64,000 nucleotides of DNA from Vombatus ursinus (GCF_900497805.2 NW_020954562.1:21540347-21604346); one strand, 5' to 3'; counted from the stretch's first letter, positions 1 through 11,625 are shown. Numbers and translations are program-made. Notes: a model not told the origin generated them from the letters alone.

Positions 1-459
1 ATTTTTTAAAAAAATGTCAAGCCCTCAAGAAAGGTCTCTACTTTATTGATTGCATTTTTCTCGTTCATTATTTCCTTGTTTCACATGAAAGAAAAATTAT
101 TTTCAGTGCTACTCTATGCTGCCAAATTTTTTTGTTGGGGGGGGAGGATTTTTTTTTTTTTTTAAATCTACTAAATTGATAGTACGGTAGACCTGAGTGG
201 CCGCCCAGATCTCTACTTTGCTTTTTTTTCCCCTCCAATGATTTAATATTCTATCACATGTAAAAACTACTTTGTGCTTTGATCTTAGTTTTCATTCAGC
301 ACTTTCACGAGGTACTTATATTAGTCCATATTGAATATATAAACTTTACCTGAACTATTAATTAATTGTGTTTTCTGCTTTAAATTTAAAAAAAGAAACA
401 GCTCGTGTTTACATGGCACTTTAAGGTCATTTAATCTCATTTAACGGCCAATCTGGAGA

Positions 460-600
460 GAGTGTTGAACTTGGAGTCTTTGGGGCCTGAGTTTGGATGT
501 CAACCTATATGAACTTAAGCAAATCACTTAACCTGCTTAGCCCTCTCTGTCCTTATTTCAGTAATGAGCGTGGTGGACCAGATGACCTATAAGGCCATGG
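460..600 (+). repeat. MIR/CORE-SINE fragment
   Basis: It reads like a sense MIR: TTGGAGTCTTTGGGGCCTGA, then AGCAAATCACTTAACCTGCT and a CAGTAATGAG tail. It is strongly diverged, so it is old. Edges are approximate. Confidence 0.6.
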
Positions 601-974
601 TAGTATTGGCTTTCTACCTCCAGTCTTCTCTCGTACTTGCTCTCAGATTCTTTGGTCCTTTTCAATACATAGTTGCTGTTAATGCTCAGTGATAGGCTGA
701 GTTCAAAATTGTTTTAATTCTAACTCTGCAATCAAATTGCTATTGGCCATGAGCCAGCCATTTGTTTTCCTTATTCCTTGGTTTTCCCAATTAGAAGATA
801 TGTCACTAAGTACTATATGTTGCATGCCAGATTATTCACTTGTGAATTAACTATTATAAATTAACTGTGAATTATCTATAAATTACCATGTCACTGTCTT
901 CTCACTCCTCAGGATCTTTGGTTGATTTTTAGTCACTAAAATGGCACATTTTAGAAAGTTCCTAGAGACTATCT

Positions 975-1135
975 AATCTAATTCCTTCCCTGCTTCCCCC
1001 TTTTTAACAGCTGAGGAAATAAATAATTTCAAGATTTACTTGAATTTTCTAAAGTCATGCAGGTACTAAGTGGCAGAATCATGATTTGAACCCAGGTCTT
1101 CTATTTCCCAGTGTTACATCTTTGCTACTACCTTT
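975..1135 (-). repeat. MIR fragment, antisense
   Basis: Antisense MIR signature: ACAGCTGAGGAAATAAATAA, then TACTAAGTGGCAGAATCATG and GATTTGAACCCAGGTCTTCT. Old and diverged. Confidence 0.65.
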
Positions 1136-2129
1136 GAACTTACTGATAGACTCAGTATTTATCCAGAGCTCAGCTCAAGAATTTTCTAAAGCTTTAAATG
1201 CTTTCAACTTCCTCTAATCAAGGGAGCGAAATTAGAGAGTACATGTATTCCCTTTTGTCGGTGAAAAGTACTCTATTAGATAGATACTCTTGACACATGC
1301 TAACTTAACCTTTTAGTCCTCTAGTCAACCCTCTTAGACTAGAAGTTACAGAGAATGTTCTATTTTACGGCATTTATGGAGGGAATTTCCTCATTCAGCA
1401 GTTCCCTATGTCAGTGAATGACAGGTCCTATCCCTATCCTTGTTCCTATGTAGTATCCCAAACATGACTCCAGCCCTCAACACCTGTCTCTGTTTTCATA
1501 TAGAAAAAAAAGGGAGTTGGTGTCAGAAATGGGCATCCTCTCCATGCTACGTAGCTTTCTTCTCTTGTCTTCTTTATCCCTTTGTTTGCAGTGTGGGAGT
1601 CCTATTTCTCCATTACAGCCTGGCATGGTGCTGGCTTGGTTTCATTTCTAAGGTTTACCATTATTTCTTTGCTATGTGTCAAAAAGGATAGCTACCCTGA
1701 GTATTTGTGCGTGTATAAAGTGGTTTTTGCCATTAGGTTGAGACTATAAGGGAAATCATGGTTTTTACGGCATTCGTTTGAATTGTTCTTTTTGTGTGGA
1801 AGAGACTTTAGTGAGGTGTGAGGGGCTTCTGATCATATGTGTGAGTGAGAATGTGTGTTTGATCAGGTAATCTGCTCCTAGGAAAAAGGTAGTTAGGTGT
1901 TTTACAAGAATGGAATAAAGCTACATCGTTACCTGTGTTAGCCCAAGAGCAACTTTATTTAGGTGACTTTTCAGTCACTTGCCATCCATGCTTTTGTATA
2001 TCCCCATGTCTCTGTTTTTATGAAATGCTGTTGTACTTTTTTTTTAACAATACTTTTTAAATGCTAGAGGAGAAAAGAATACTGGAAATAGAGAATTAAC
2101 ATGCTGAAAACTTGTCTATTACTTTTTAG

Positions 2130-2345
2130 AATAATAGAATCTGAGCTGGGAGGGGAACTCAAGACATTGATTAGTCCCTTAATATTGTCCTTCCTATAAC
2201 TTAATAGGAATCCAGCGTCCCTGCCAAGTGGTCATCCAAACATTTATTACCTCCCAGGCAGTTCTTCTTATGGAAAACTCTTAATTATTAGGAAATTTTT
2301 ACACATTGTACTAAAATCCCTGATTTCCATCTGTTAGTTCTGATT
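2130..2345 (+). repeat. Old interspersed repeat, family not assigned
   Basis: The stretch runs from AATAGAATCTGAGCTGGGAG through CCAGCGTCCCTGCCAAGTGG to TTAGGAAATTTTTACACATT. It resembles a dispersed amniote repeat with the order 'gagctggaagggacc ... catccctgccaagtggtcatcca ... ttaggaagtttttcctt'. I cannot name the family with confidence. Confidence 0.4.
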
Positions 2346-2369
2346 CTGTTCTATGGACACCCAACCCTT

Positions 2370-2420
2370 CCCCCCCCCCCAAAAAAAAAGAAAAGAAAAG
2401 AAAAGAAAACAAACAAAAAA
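2370..2420 (+). repeat. Low-complexity C-run / A-rich tract
   Basis: A run of ten C is followed by A9 and AAAAG repeats and then AAAACAAAC. It could be a slipped poly-A tail. No other feature is visible. Confidence 0.7.
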
Positions 2421-2509
2421 CATGCAAAATCCAACAACTCCCCCTGACCAAAATCAACAAAACAGTCCCTTTCCCTCATTCATTCACTTGTGCTAGGTAA
2501 CTGATGAGA

Positions 2510-2990
2510 TTCAGAACTCAGATAGGAAACAGCATCTGCAGTTGTGGAGCATATACCAGAGGAAGTGATATGAGAGAAATAAAAGTAATTACATACAACA
2601 GTACAAGTTAAATACATTAGACAATTGCTAAAAAAGTAGTATGTGAGATATAAAAAAAGGAAGGTCTTATAGGAATCAGGAAAGGGCATTATAGAGGAAA
2701 TGGTATTCAAGTTGAGCTTCAAGGCTGGATAGGAATTCAAAAGGTAATACCTATTGTGAAGAATTTTGAATGTCATTGAGTGGAATTTTAACTTTAATAA
2801 GCAATAGGGAGCCATTCAGGCTTTTGGAGCAGAAAAGGAATATCTATATATCATATCTACATACAAGAAGTCTAATTCTGGAAACTACATGAAGGATAGA
2901 TTGAAGTGGAGGGAGTGTAAACAGGATGTCCTCTTAGCTGTTGCAATAATCTAGACAGGTTGTAATGAAGGTTTTAACAGGAGAATTGTT
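2510..2990 (+). repeat. Old interspersed repeat (GCAATAGGGAGCC type)
   Basis: The segment has the ordered phrases GAGCTTCAAGGCTGGATAGG, AAGCAATAGGGAGCCATTCA, TTTTGGAGCAGAAAAGGAAT and TAGCTGTTGCAATAATCTAG. This is the layout of a dispersed mammalian repeat that often follows a TTTATTAAG block. Related pieces are at 35755-36090, 42010-42240 and 56940-57180. I do not assign a family name. Confidence 0.5.
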
Positions 2991-3119
2991 GTGAAAAACA
3001 TTAGATACCTTTCTTGATCTATCCAGTTGTTAATATATTTCACCATCCCTAAATTTCCTGTGTATTTACTTTATATAGGTTTAGCATTTACTGATTGCTG
3101 TATGTATATATTTTATTTC

Positions 3120-3240
3120 TTCCTAGTGGAATCTAAGTTACTCAAACGTTGCCAGTGTTGATCATTTTTGTCTTTGTATGCTTAGTGCCTGATACGGTAT
3201 CTGGTACCTAGGAGGGCCATAATAAATGCTTGTTGAAGTG
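3120..3240 (+). repeat. L2 3' end, sense
   Basis: It ends like an L2 element: TTTTTGTCTTTGTATGCTTA, then GTGCCTGATACGGTATCTGG and AATAAATGCTTGTTGAA. It is truncated at its 5' side. Confidence 0.7.
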
Positions 3241-3559
3241 AACTTAATTGCAGAAGTAGAGTTGATGGGCCCTAGTATGAGAACGGGAAATAATTGAAGA
3301 GAGGTGAGAGAAGGAAGATCCCAAACCATCACCATTTTGAACAGAAGTCCCTGGATGAATGGTGGTCCGAAAACAAATGAAGCAAAATGAGAATGAGGAG
3401 CAAGTTGGAGGGAATTATGATAAGGATAGGTCAAAAAACTCATATCACAATAAAGTATAAAGAGTAGAATCACCTTTGATTATAGATATTTATTGATAAC
3501 CATTAGTGTTATTATTTGGAAGCCAGTCACTGGGTAAATTTAAGTGAATTATTTCATCT

Positions 3560-3670
3560 CTTAAAGAGATATTTATTAAGCGTACTCTGTGTGTGGAGCA
3601 CTGTGCTAGGGATAAAAATATAAAAGCAAAGATAGTCCCTGTCCTCAAGGAATTTATATTTGAATAGAGA
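3560..3670 (+). repeat. TTTATTAAG-type L2-like repeat
   Basis: ATTTATTAAGCGTACTCTGT, GTGCTAGGGATAAAAATATA and CCTGTCCTCAAGGAATTTAT follow the order of the common 'tttattaagcgcctactatg ... ccctgccctcaaggagctt' repeat. Confidence 0.6.
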
Positions 3671-3764
3671 GAGAGAGCCTATATAGGAAAAATGTGGCCA
3701 TTTTGGTTTGGAAAGTTACAAGAATGTGAGTGGAACCAAAGGAGAGTAAATTCGATATACCCTT

Positions 3765-3985
3765 TTTTCTTTTCATTTATTTCATTAAATTTCTCAATTA
3801 CATGTAAAAAATTTTAATAATCATTTTAAAAAATTTTGAGTTCCAAATTTTGTCCCTCCCACCTCTCTCAACTCTTTGAGAAGGCAAGCACTTTCATATT
3901 GATTATACATGTGAAGTCATGAAAAACATTTCCGATATTAAGCCATGTTGCAAAAGAAAACACAGACAAAAAATAACATACCTTT
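3765..3985 (-). repeat. L1 3' UTR fragment, antisense
   Basis: TTCTCAATTACATGTAAAAA, TTTTGAGTTCCAAATTTTGT, GAGAAGGCAAGCACTTTCAT and TAAGCCATGTTGCAAAAGAA match, in order, the antisense L1 end at 59330-59530 in this window. That shared order is the main evidence. Confidence 0.7.
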
Positions 3986-4089
3986 TCTAGTAGCAATGGA
4001 TATATTGCTTTAATTATGATTCAAGGACTTGAATGGTAGGTCAAAGTGCCCACTGAATATATGTTCATAGCAGCGAGGTAGCTAGTTGT

Positions 4090-4255
4090 TATAAAATGTT
4101 ACCAAGTGATTAAATAAGTTAGAATAAAACTCACTTGCTACCTATATAAACTTGGGAAAATCACTTCATTTTTCTAGGTCTTAGATTACTCATTTGTAAA
4201 TGAGAGGATTGGAATCGATAACTTCTCAGGTCCCTAACACTCTTAACTTATGATA
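4090..4255 (+). repeat. MIR/CORE-SINE fragment
   Basis: Sense MIR order: AACTTGGGAAAATCACTTCA, TTCTAGGTCTTAGATTACTC, TTTGTAAATGAGAGGATTGG. Old. Confidence 0.6.
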
Positions 4256-5094
4256 TCATGATCCTAAAAGGGTGTTTTCCCACAGACTTGCAAATATTTT
4301 ACGTACCATTCCTGTGGGGGTAAAGTAGAGACAGCTGTACCTGATTTGCCAGAGTTAATACCAGAGACAGAGAGAACCAATAACTTTATTCATGATCACT
4401 TTGTTGATCATCTATAACTTATACTGAAGTCCAGGAATTATCCCAGGCCTCCATTAACAAAATCATACAAATTGGATGGTAGGGATTGGAAAGTTTACAT
4501 ACCTGAACTTTTAAAATTAATATCAGTGAAAGCAGCTAATAATTAGTTAGGTAATATCATTGTGTAGTAATATATCAATACTTTTTTTTAGTGAATATTT
4601 TATATAGGCATTTGTTGTTTTCCCTCAGTTGACTGAAAATACTCTGATTTTAGAGAAGCATAGAGACATTGTTTCAGAAATCTAACCTTCTGTTTAGAAC
4701 AGGGGTTTACAAAAGGGGTTCCTCAAACTTTGACTTCCTTTCCTTGCCTCATTGTGGACACAAAATGGGTCCATTTAGTCTCTATTTGGTCGCACAAATC
4801 TTGTGTGTATTAAATACCTTTGTACTCAGTTTTCTTCATCCATTTGGGCAGAATCTTTATTTTTGCCATGAAAAAATATCCTCTTTATGGTGTATGACTT
4901 AGTGCTGCCTGCATATCTATGAGAAAGATGGAACAATGCTCAGCTTCTATATGCCCATCCCTTCAGAGTTCTGAATAAAGCAATATTTTTATTTAGTGGT
5001 GGGTGATGTTGCCATACCAAGTGGAAAACTGTTAGAGACCATAATTTTGATGCAAACTGATTGACTTCTGGCTATACAATTCAATTGATCAAGA

Positions 5095-5200
5095 ATTTTT
5101 ATTCACCTAACTTTACTACCTGCAAGGCACTGTGATAAGTGCTGAGGATATACAAATGAAAAGTCATACGCCTTGCCTGCGAGACCCTTGCAGTTTACTA
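5095..5200 (+). repeat. TTTATTAAG-type L2-like repeat
   Basis: CTGCAAGGCACTGTGATAAG followed by TGCTGAGGATATACAAATGA is the core of the same repeat seen at 3560-3670. Strongly diverged. Confidence 0.5.
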
Positions 5201-5369
5201 TGTGATAAGCAGAGATCTGTTCGCAGTAGCTGCCAGATAGATTAACTGAGACATTGTATGATGGTTTGATCATGGATCACATAAACACAACCCAAGTGTA
5301 GTTAATCCCATTAGCCTCTAGTATCAGCAAGGGAGAAAAGCTGCTTGTTTTCCTCACTTTATTTTAGCC

Positions 5370-6235
5370 TTTAACCTTTCAGCTCTTTTCTTCTTTGCCA
5401 AAGTGATTTTCCTGAAGAGTAGGTCTGACCACGTTGTCTTCTGTACCACTTAATAAAATCAAGTGGCTCTCTATTACCTTCAGGATCAAATAGAAATTCT
5501 TCTGTTTAGTTTTTAATGCTCTTCATATTTTCCCCATCTTTTGTCTCCCCTGCCTCCCATACTGTTCCAGTTTAATTACATTATGCTTCTCTTCACAGTC
5601 TACAGTATAGATACACGGGCCCACTTGCTCTTCCCTGAACATAGCCCTCCATTTCCCACCTCCATGTCTTTGCCATAATGGCTGCCCCTGCTGTCCAGAA
5701 TAGTCTCTCTCCTCATTAGTTTCCTTGGTCTTCTTCAATTTTCAGCTTATGTCCCACCATCTGCAGAAGGCTTTTTCAGGTCCTCCGACTTACCATTATC
5801 TTCGCTTTGAGATTACCTACTATCTACTTTGTATGTATCACATATATAAGTAGTTATTTACATGTTGGGGAGCTAGGTGGTACAGTGGATAGAGCACTGG
5901 GTTTGGAATCCTGAGTTCAGATGTCGTCTCAGAGACTTACTTAGCTGTGTGACTCTAGGAAAGTCACTTAACCCTGTTTGCTTCAGTTCCTCATAAATGA
6001 AATGACAAAACACTCCAGTATCTTTGCCAAGAAAACCCCAAATCGGGGTCACAAAGAATCATATACAACTGAAATGATAGAATAATTTATGTGCTGTCTC
6101 CTTTCATAGAAAGTGAGCTCCTTGAAGGCAGGAACTATTTTACCTTTTTTTTTTAAATATGTGTTCCCAGTGCTTAGCAAGGTTTCTGGCACATTATAAG
6201 TGCTTAGTTAATGCTTCTTTGATTGATTAATTTAA
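5370..6235 (+). repeat. L2 3' part, interrupted by a SINE
   Basis: This is a sense L2 3' region. Phrases in order include AGTAGGTCTGACCACGTTGT, AAGTGGCTCTCTATTACCTT, CATCTGCAGAAGGCTTTTTC, GTGAGCTCCTTGAAGGCAGG and AATGCTTCTTTGATTGATTA. A CORE-SINE (5867-6085) sits inside it, so the L2 copy is the older element. The frame is too decayed to give a protein. Confidence 0.8.
5867..6085 (+). mobile_element. Marsupial CORE-SINE (long form), sense
   Basis: The tRNA-like head GGGAGCTAGGTGGTACAGTG is followed by the CORE (AAGTCACTTAACCCTGTTTG) and the long 3' unit CCAGTATCTTTGCCAAGAAA ... AACTGAAATGA. This is the long-form marsupial SINE. It split the L2 copy around it and is clearly diverged from its sister copies. 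Confidence 0.85.
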
Positions 6236-7192
6236 AAGTGAATAAAGTTCAAGAATAGTTTTATTCACCTTCTCCATCCTACCTTGGTTTAAACTTCTGA
6301 ATGTCTTTCTACAATTATCACTCAAACCAGGGATATGATTTAGGATTGGTCTGTTGGAAATAATAAGTGCCTTACCATTCGGCAGGCACTGCACGTGTAA
6401 AGTTTAACAATGAATTTACATCATCAAGCACATCTCAGTATTTGACCTTGAGACTCATGGGAGACCAGGCACTACAGATTTCCATACTTGCCCTTGAATT
6501 AGGAGAAGGTGGATAATGAATTAATAGAAATTGATAAAGAGCATCTGTCAGGCAGTAGCTGAGGTCATGAAGCTGGTATGCGGAAATAGTGCCCATATAA
6601 CATGTGTAACACATAACTGCAGCCATGAGAGGTGGGTGGGTCATCCAAGCAGGAAATTAGCGTAAGAAAGAATGTTGGCTCTCATCTTCTCTGCATGCAG
6701 CTTCAGAATCAGAAACACAGTGAGAGAAAATACAGAGAAATGCTGTAGAGAAAAGGCATGGAGTAGATGACTATACTGCTCTATTGCTTTTGCCTGAAAG
6801 ATACTGAAGTCATTACAGGCTGGTCTTGTTTAAAAAAGAAATAGGAATGAAAATATTTGTAGTAGGAAATGGTTGGACAAAATAACACAGCTAGGAGACC
6901 TCCCCTTGAAATTTCTATTGGTGTGTTTATTGATAGTTATTGCATGTTGAGGACTACTATGCAGAGAAGCAAATCTGTCTATTATAAGGTATCAAGCATA
7001 TGAAAATAAGACCAAAATTGCTAAAATGTTAAGTGGTTTTTTGACTCAAGCTTCTTTTTTAGGCATATTGCCATAATTCATGTATACCTCAATGCTCACA
7101 TTGTAGAGAATGCAATTTATAGCATTAGCATGTACTCGTAAATGATTTTTCTTTAGTCATTCTTGCAAATTTTCATGTGTGGTTCATGCAAA

Positions 7193-7212
7193 ATATATAT
7201 ATATATATATAT
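7193..7212 (+). repeat. (AT)n microsatellite
   Basis: Ten AT units follow GCAAA. Nothing else is notable here. Confidence 0.9.
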
Positions 7213-8640
7213 TTTGTAGGTCTGTATTCAGTAAGTTCACTGTGGTTTGGAAACAGGAATTGCAATTTCTTTTTAAAAGGCGAGATCCAGAACTTTTGAC
7301 ATTGTTAATCTTGTAGTGTTAGGTACCAAGATAGTGTAAGTGAATGTGTCATAGCGGCCTTGGGGGTTGCTAGCTTTAGTTATTTAGTAAAATTGGGTTA
7401 CCTATCTGTGTGCTATCAGCTAGGCTACAGTTTTTCACAGCTCTGTATATAGCAGCTCATGGAGAAGCTGACATTCCATCCCTGAGAAGTTGCATTCCAA
7501 TGGGTAGTTTCACTGACATAAAAAAGGAATGTGGAGGCCCATACAAAGGGTAGACTTTGAACACATTGACAGAACAGTCTTCTGTGTTCTGCTACTGCGT
7601 GTCTGCCTGGGAAACTTGAATACTCAATGGTAGCATACATCTCAAATATTCCTGGGGTAGGGGGAGAAAATATTTAGGGACCATTAGGACAAACTGACTC
7701 CATCATGACCGTAGTGAAGAACTGAAAAATCACCCTGCTGTTCAGTATGTGATTTCTTAGGAATAGGCTTGTCTATTGAAACGACTTGAAATGTCTTTTG
7801 GCATCACGTTAGGTCATTATGGAACGCAATCTCCACATTTTCTGCCTTTTTTTTTTTCCTGTGAGTTCTGATCCCCAGGGAGGAAACAGATGATGTTGCA
7901 TATGGAAAATATGCCCCTCTTTTCTGTGGTATGTAAAAAAAAGTTAACAATTGATTTTGTATACTTCTACTAACTATTAGCTTACATATGTATTTTACTG
8001 ACTGCTTGATAATATGAAGGGCTGAAGGGGCTGACCACCGAAGTCTATTCCATTTCCTGATGAGCTGAGAGTCTGAATTTTTCTTTGTACCGTAAAATCA
8101 TAGCATTTTGCAGCCATAGAAATATTAAACTTCACAAATACTTGATACTTTATAATTCTCCGTCTTATTTGATATCAAAACAAAGAATAATTTTGGCTCA
8201 CCCTTGCTTCTGAACTTCACATGCTGGTTAAGTATAAAAGAAGATGCTAAAACAATCTATCCTCGATACCACACTGCTCTATTTTGAAACACCTTTTAAG
8301 GTAGGAAAGAATATGATTTTTAAGAACCTACAAATGAAAGAACTAAATCCAACTCTTACAAGAAAATGTTTAGAGATAAACTGACAGGAAGAAATCTTAA
8401 TTTTAATAATTTGCAAATAAGTTTGACTTTTTGAAAACATGATGATTTTTTTTTTTTGAGGAGGATGGGTGAGTGTCAGTGATACAAGTTGGATTTGAAA
8501 GTGAGCTTGTTACTGTTCCCCCCATCCCCAATTAAATGTATGGAAGCGGGGGAGTCACACAAATCTGTTGGGTGGAAGGACAATGTCAGTGGCATACTGA
8601 AGGACTGGTGACAAAAAAGATAAACAAAGAAGAGTTTATT

Positions 8641-8774
8641 GTTCACATTCCGTGATGGCAAATTATGTAAGCACTCTTTCTGATTGATAAAATAATCTAG
8701 TTTCAGCTCACCATTCATTGCCATGGGTAATAGATTTCATACATTCAGTACATTTCTTAAAAACAATGGGGATT
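8641..8774 (+). repeat. Donor copy of an inverted 134-bp duplication
   Basis: The reverse complement of this unique-looking segment recurs at 9914-10047 with one difference in 134 positions (TCACGG versus TCAGGG). It sits in apparently unique DNA here, so I treat it as the source. It does not show the ends of a SINE, LINE or MITE. Confidence 0.85.
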
Positions 8775-8888
8775 TTAAAAAAAAAGGTTAGTTTAGAGGA
8801 AAATAAGTGTTAGCTACATAAGTATATAAACAGCTTTTAAAGGTGCTGTCATAATTTGTAGTACTTCTTATTCAAAGTGCAGCTCTTT

Positions 8889-9075
8889 CAGAGGTGTCAA
8901 ACTCAGAGGTGTCGAGGGCTAACAACGCTAATGGGGGGAAGAAACTTTCTTATGTAGCTGAACCAGATTAAAATGTAATTGGGAAAAGTTTAACAAAATA
9001 AATAAAAATATGGTGCAACATGGATAATGTTAATTTGTAGTTTTTCTGCAGGGATCCATTTCTACCTGTGAAGTA
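8889..9075 (+). mobile_element. hAT MITE (GGTGTCAAACTC family), 3' end decayed
   Basis: It starts with the terminal inverted repeat CAGAGGTGTCAAACTCA. It continues through GATTAAAATGTAATTGGGAA, AACAAAATAAATAAAAATAT, GATAATGTTAATTTGTAG and CAGGGATCCATTTCTACCTG. The same interior is found inverted at 13635-13813 and 46220-46520. The right terminal repeat is lost. Non-autonomous, with no transposase frame. Confidence 0.75.
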
Positions 9076-9394
9076 TTGGAGAAGAGGTTAAGTGGATAAA
9101 CCCTATAAATCTTCTGACTCTTTTTTCTAACTAGAGTTCCTTTACTAGTAAATGGTAAATGGTTGCTGTATGTAAAAGCATTAGCTATGAAGTCAAAGAG
9201 ATTAGGACTGAGAAGGAATGGGAAAGGGTGAAAAGCACTTCAGTTCTTGAAGTATGTGATATTTTAATAGACAGTTTGGGAGAGCTCCTAGGGATAAAAA
9301 AATGATGACTTCTCAGCCAAGCTTCTTGTGATAAACCACTTTGGACTTTAGTAGATCAGTCCTTCAAAGAAAAATAATCATTTTTATCTTCATT

Positions 9395-9860
9395 TAAGTT
9401 TTAAAATTTTAACTTTTGGTATTATATCATCTTTGCTTCCAAAGGTATTCCTCACCTCCCCACTTACCTTGTAAATTTTTTTTAAAAAATTCAATTTAGC
9501 AAAACTAACAAATATACCAACCAAATCTTACAGTATATGAAATGTTGTGCACTCCTAGTTCCTTACCTCTTCATTGAAGGGAAAGATGTACATCTTTATC
9601 TCCTGTTGGGAGTCAAACTTAGTTATTAAAATAATGAATTATTCAGTTGAATGTTTTTGTTGTTATTGTTGTTCTTTCTATTTACATTGTGATTGTTATT
9701 GTACATATTGTCTTTCTTTTTAAACATCATTCTGCATCAGGTTTTGTAATTCTTCCTCTATTTCCTTGAATTCATCATATTCATTGTTTCTTATGGCACA
9801 ATAATATTACATTACATTCATATGCCACAATTTGATTAGCCATTCCCTCAATTGATTCAA
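9395..9860 (-). repeat. L1 3' UTR fragment, antisense
   Basis: Segments such as TTTAGCAAAACTAACAAATA, CTTTCTATTTACATTGTGAT and ATGCCACAATTTGATTAGCC match the antisense marsupial L1 3'-end pattern also seen at 16360-17200 and 59290-60180. The match is patchy and the edges are uncertain. Confidence 0.55.
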
Positions 9861-9869
9861 CCAGTTCAC

Positions 9870-10145
9870 TTTATAAATGAGGAACTGGGGCCCAGAAAAG
9901 TGAAGTAACTTGTAATCCCCATTGTTTTTAAGAAATGTACTGAATGTATGAAATCTATTACCCATGGCAATGAATGGTGAGCTGAAACTAGATTATTTTA
10001 TCAATCAGAAAGAGTGCTTACATAATTTGCCATCAGGGAATGTGAACAGTAAGTAGTTTGTGGCAGAGTCAAGATTTGCATTCATATGACTCCATTTGGG
10101 CTCAACTCCAAACCTAACCTTCTTTCTACTATCCCATGCCACCTC
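9870..10145 (-). repeat. MIR, antisense, split by the inverted insertion
   Basis: The left part reads TTTATAAATGAGGAACTGGG then AGTGAAGTAACTTG. The right part reads TGGCAGAGTCAAGATTTGCA to TACTATCCCATGCCACCTCT. In an intact MIR these flank a short '...cccaaggtcacacagcta' stretch. Here that stretch is replaced by the 134-bp inverted segment. Confidence 0.75.
9914..10047 (-). repeat. Inverted templated insertion (copy of 8641-8774)
   Basis: 133 of 134 bases match the reverse complement of 8641-8774, 1139 bp away. The match stops sharply on both sides, at CTTGT before it and AGTAAGT after it. The flanks are two halves of one MIR. There is no poly-A tail, target-site duplication or terminal inverted repeat, so it does not look like a transposition. 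Confidence 0.85.
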
Positions 10146-10359
10146 TTAGAGGCAGTGGCTATGACATACATGATGGTGGACCTTGGAAATTATAACCTCA
10201 AGACTAGACCAGCAGTAATGTGAGGGATTTGGGTCAGATGACTTCTGTGGTTCTTTGCAGCTGTAAATCTATGATCCAGTGAATGTTAGTGCAAAAACTG
10301 ACCTTGAATTGCTATGTGTGACTGATAATTGCTAAATAGCTGCACTGGACCCTAAGAGT

Positions 10360-10580
10360 CAGCAATACCCAAATTCAGATTCTGTCTCAGACACTTATAA
10401 GCTGAATGACTCTGGGCAAATCATTTAAGTGCTGCTTAAGTTCCTTATCTGCAAAATAGGGATAATAATAGCACCTACTTCCCAGGGTTGTTTTGAGGAT
10501 AAAATTAGTTAATATTTGTCAAGTAGCATGCAAAACTTTAAAGTGCTATATAAATGCTAGCTATTAGTATCATTATTGTT
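10360..10580 (+). repeat. MIR/CORE-SINE, nearly full length
   Basis: Sense order: TCTGTCTCAGACACTTATAA, GACTCTGGGCAAATCATTTA, ATAGGGATAATAATAGCACC, CAGGGTTGTTTTGAGGATAA, AGTGCTATATAAATGCTAGC. This is one of the most complete MIR-like copies in the window. Confidence 0.8.
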
Positions 10581-10814
10581 TATAATATGGGATTAATACC
10601 AAGTTTTAAAAGAAATAGGCATAATGGAACTTTTACAGCAGTAATATATTTTTGTTTTATTCTATGCACTACTCTCTCTCCCTGACTCAGGTTGTACTTT
10701 GAGTCATTGGAACAGGGAGGTTCTACCAAGTCTGATAGCTTAAAGTATAGGTCTAATCAGAGATTCAGTTCCATAGAAGCTCATTATAAGTAGCTTGGCT
10801 GAAGAGTGATGCAT

Positions 10815-10870
10815 CTTTAGTCCCCAGATACTTAGAAAAACTCTTTAGTCCCCAGATACTTAGAAAAACT
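10815..10870 (+). repeat. Perfect 28-bp tandem duplication
   Basis: Two identical 28-bp units beginning CTTTAGTCCCCAGATACTTA lie head to tail at 10815-10842 and 10843-10870. They lie in non-repeat intron. Confidence 0.95.
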
Positions 10871-10934
10871 ATCTAATGAATTAATTCTCTTTAGTATTTT
10901 GAGATGTATTGGGAAAAGTCTACATTTTTCTAAA

Positions 10935-11045
10935 ATCAATCAACATGCATTTTTTAATTGCCACTGTGTACCAGGTACTATGTTATATGATAGGGATAGA
11001 AAGACAAAAATAAAACAATCTCTGCCCTCAAGGAAATTTCATTTG
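10935..11045 (+). repeat. TTTATTAAG-type L2-like repeat
   Basis: AATCAATCAACATGCATTTT, TGTGTACCAGGTACTATGTT and TCTCTGCCCTCAAGGAAATT follow the order of the family noted at 3560-3670. Confidence 0.65.
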
Positions 11046-11104
11046 ATCAGAGTTTATCTTCCTTTTAGACTTAAATAGATAGTCCCTCCCCTTCAACTCC
11101 AAAA

Positions 11105-11500
11105 GTGTCTAATGAAAAGACACTAGATTTGGCATCAGAAAACCTGGCACCTTCACTTGTTAGGCATGTAATTTTGGAAAAGGCACCTCATTTCTCTGAA
11201 CCTTAGTTTCTTTATCTATAAAATGGGGATTGTCATCTTTGCATTGCCAGTCTCATAATAGGTAGAGAGAGGAAATATGGCATGGTTGTAAAGAGTGCTA
11301 GGGTCTGGAGATCTGGGCTTGACTCTTGGCCTCTAACATTTGCTGGATATGACCATGGGTAAGTCACTTAGCTTCTCTGAGACTTTGTTTCCTCATCTAT
11401 GAAATGAAGATAATAATACCTTTGGTGCCTGGCTCACCAAGAAAACCCCAAATGAGGTCATGAAGAGTCAGATGTGACTGAACAACAAAAACAACCAGGA
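11105..11500 (+). repeat. Two sense MIR/CORE-SINE pieces
   Basis: The first piece (11105-11230) has CTCATTTCTCTGAACCTTAG and TTTATCTATAAAATGGGGAT. The second (about 11280-11500) has AAGTCACTTAGCTTCTCTGA and then the long-form marsupial SINE tail CCAAGAAAACCCCAAATGAG ... GTGACTGAACAACAAAAACA. The second is a diverged long-form copy that has lost the CCAGTATCTTTG block. Confidence 0.65.
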
Positions 11501-11625
11501 ACTAAAGAGTGTTTAGTTGAGTTGTTTACAAGAATCCTAAAGCGTGTTTATGGGGATCAAGTAGTATGTATAAAGCACTTAACAAATGCTTAAGTACTGT
11601 GTAAGTGTCAGTTTAAAAAAAAAAG

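Noticed and set aside
5867-5940. tRNA-like gene in SINE heads
   Set aside because: The heads are diverged, tRNA-derived SINE promoters, and I see no foldable complete tRNA.
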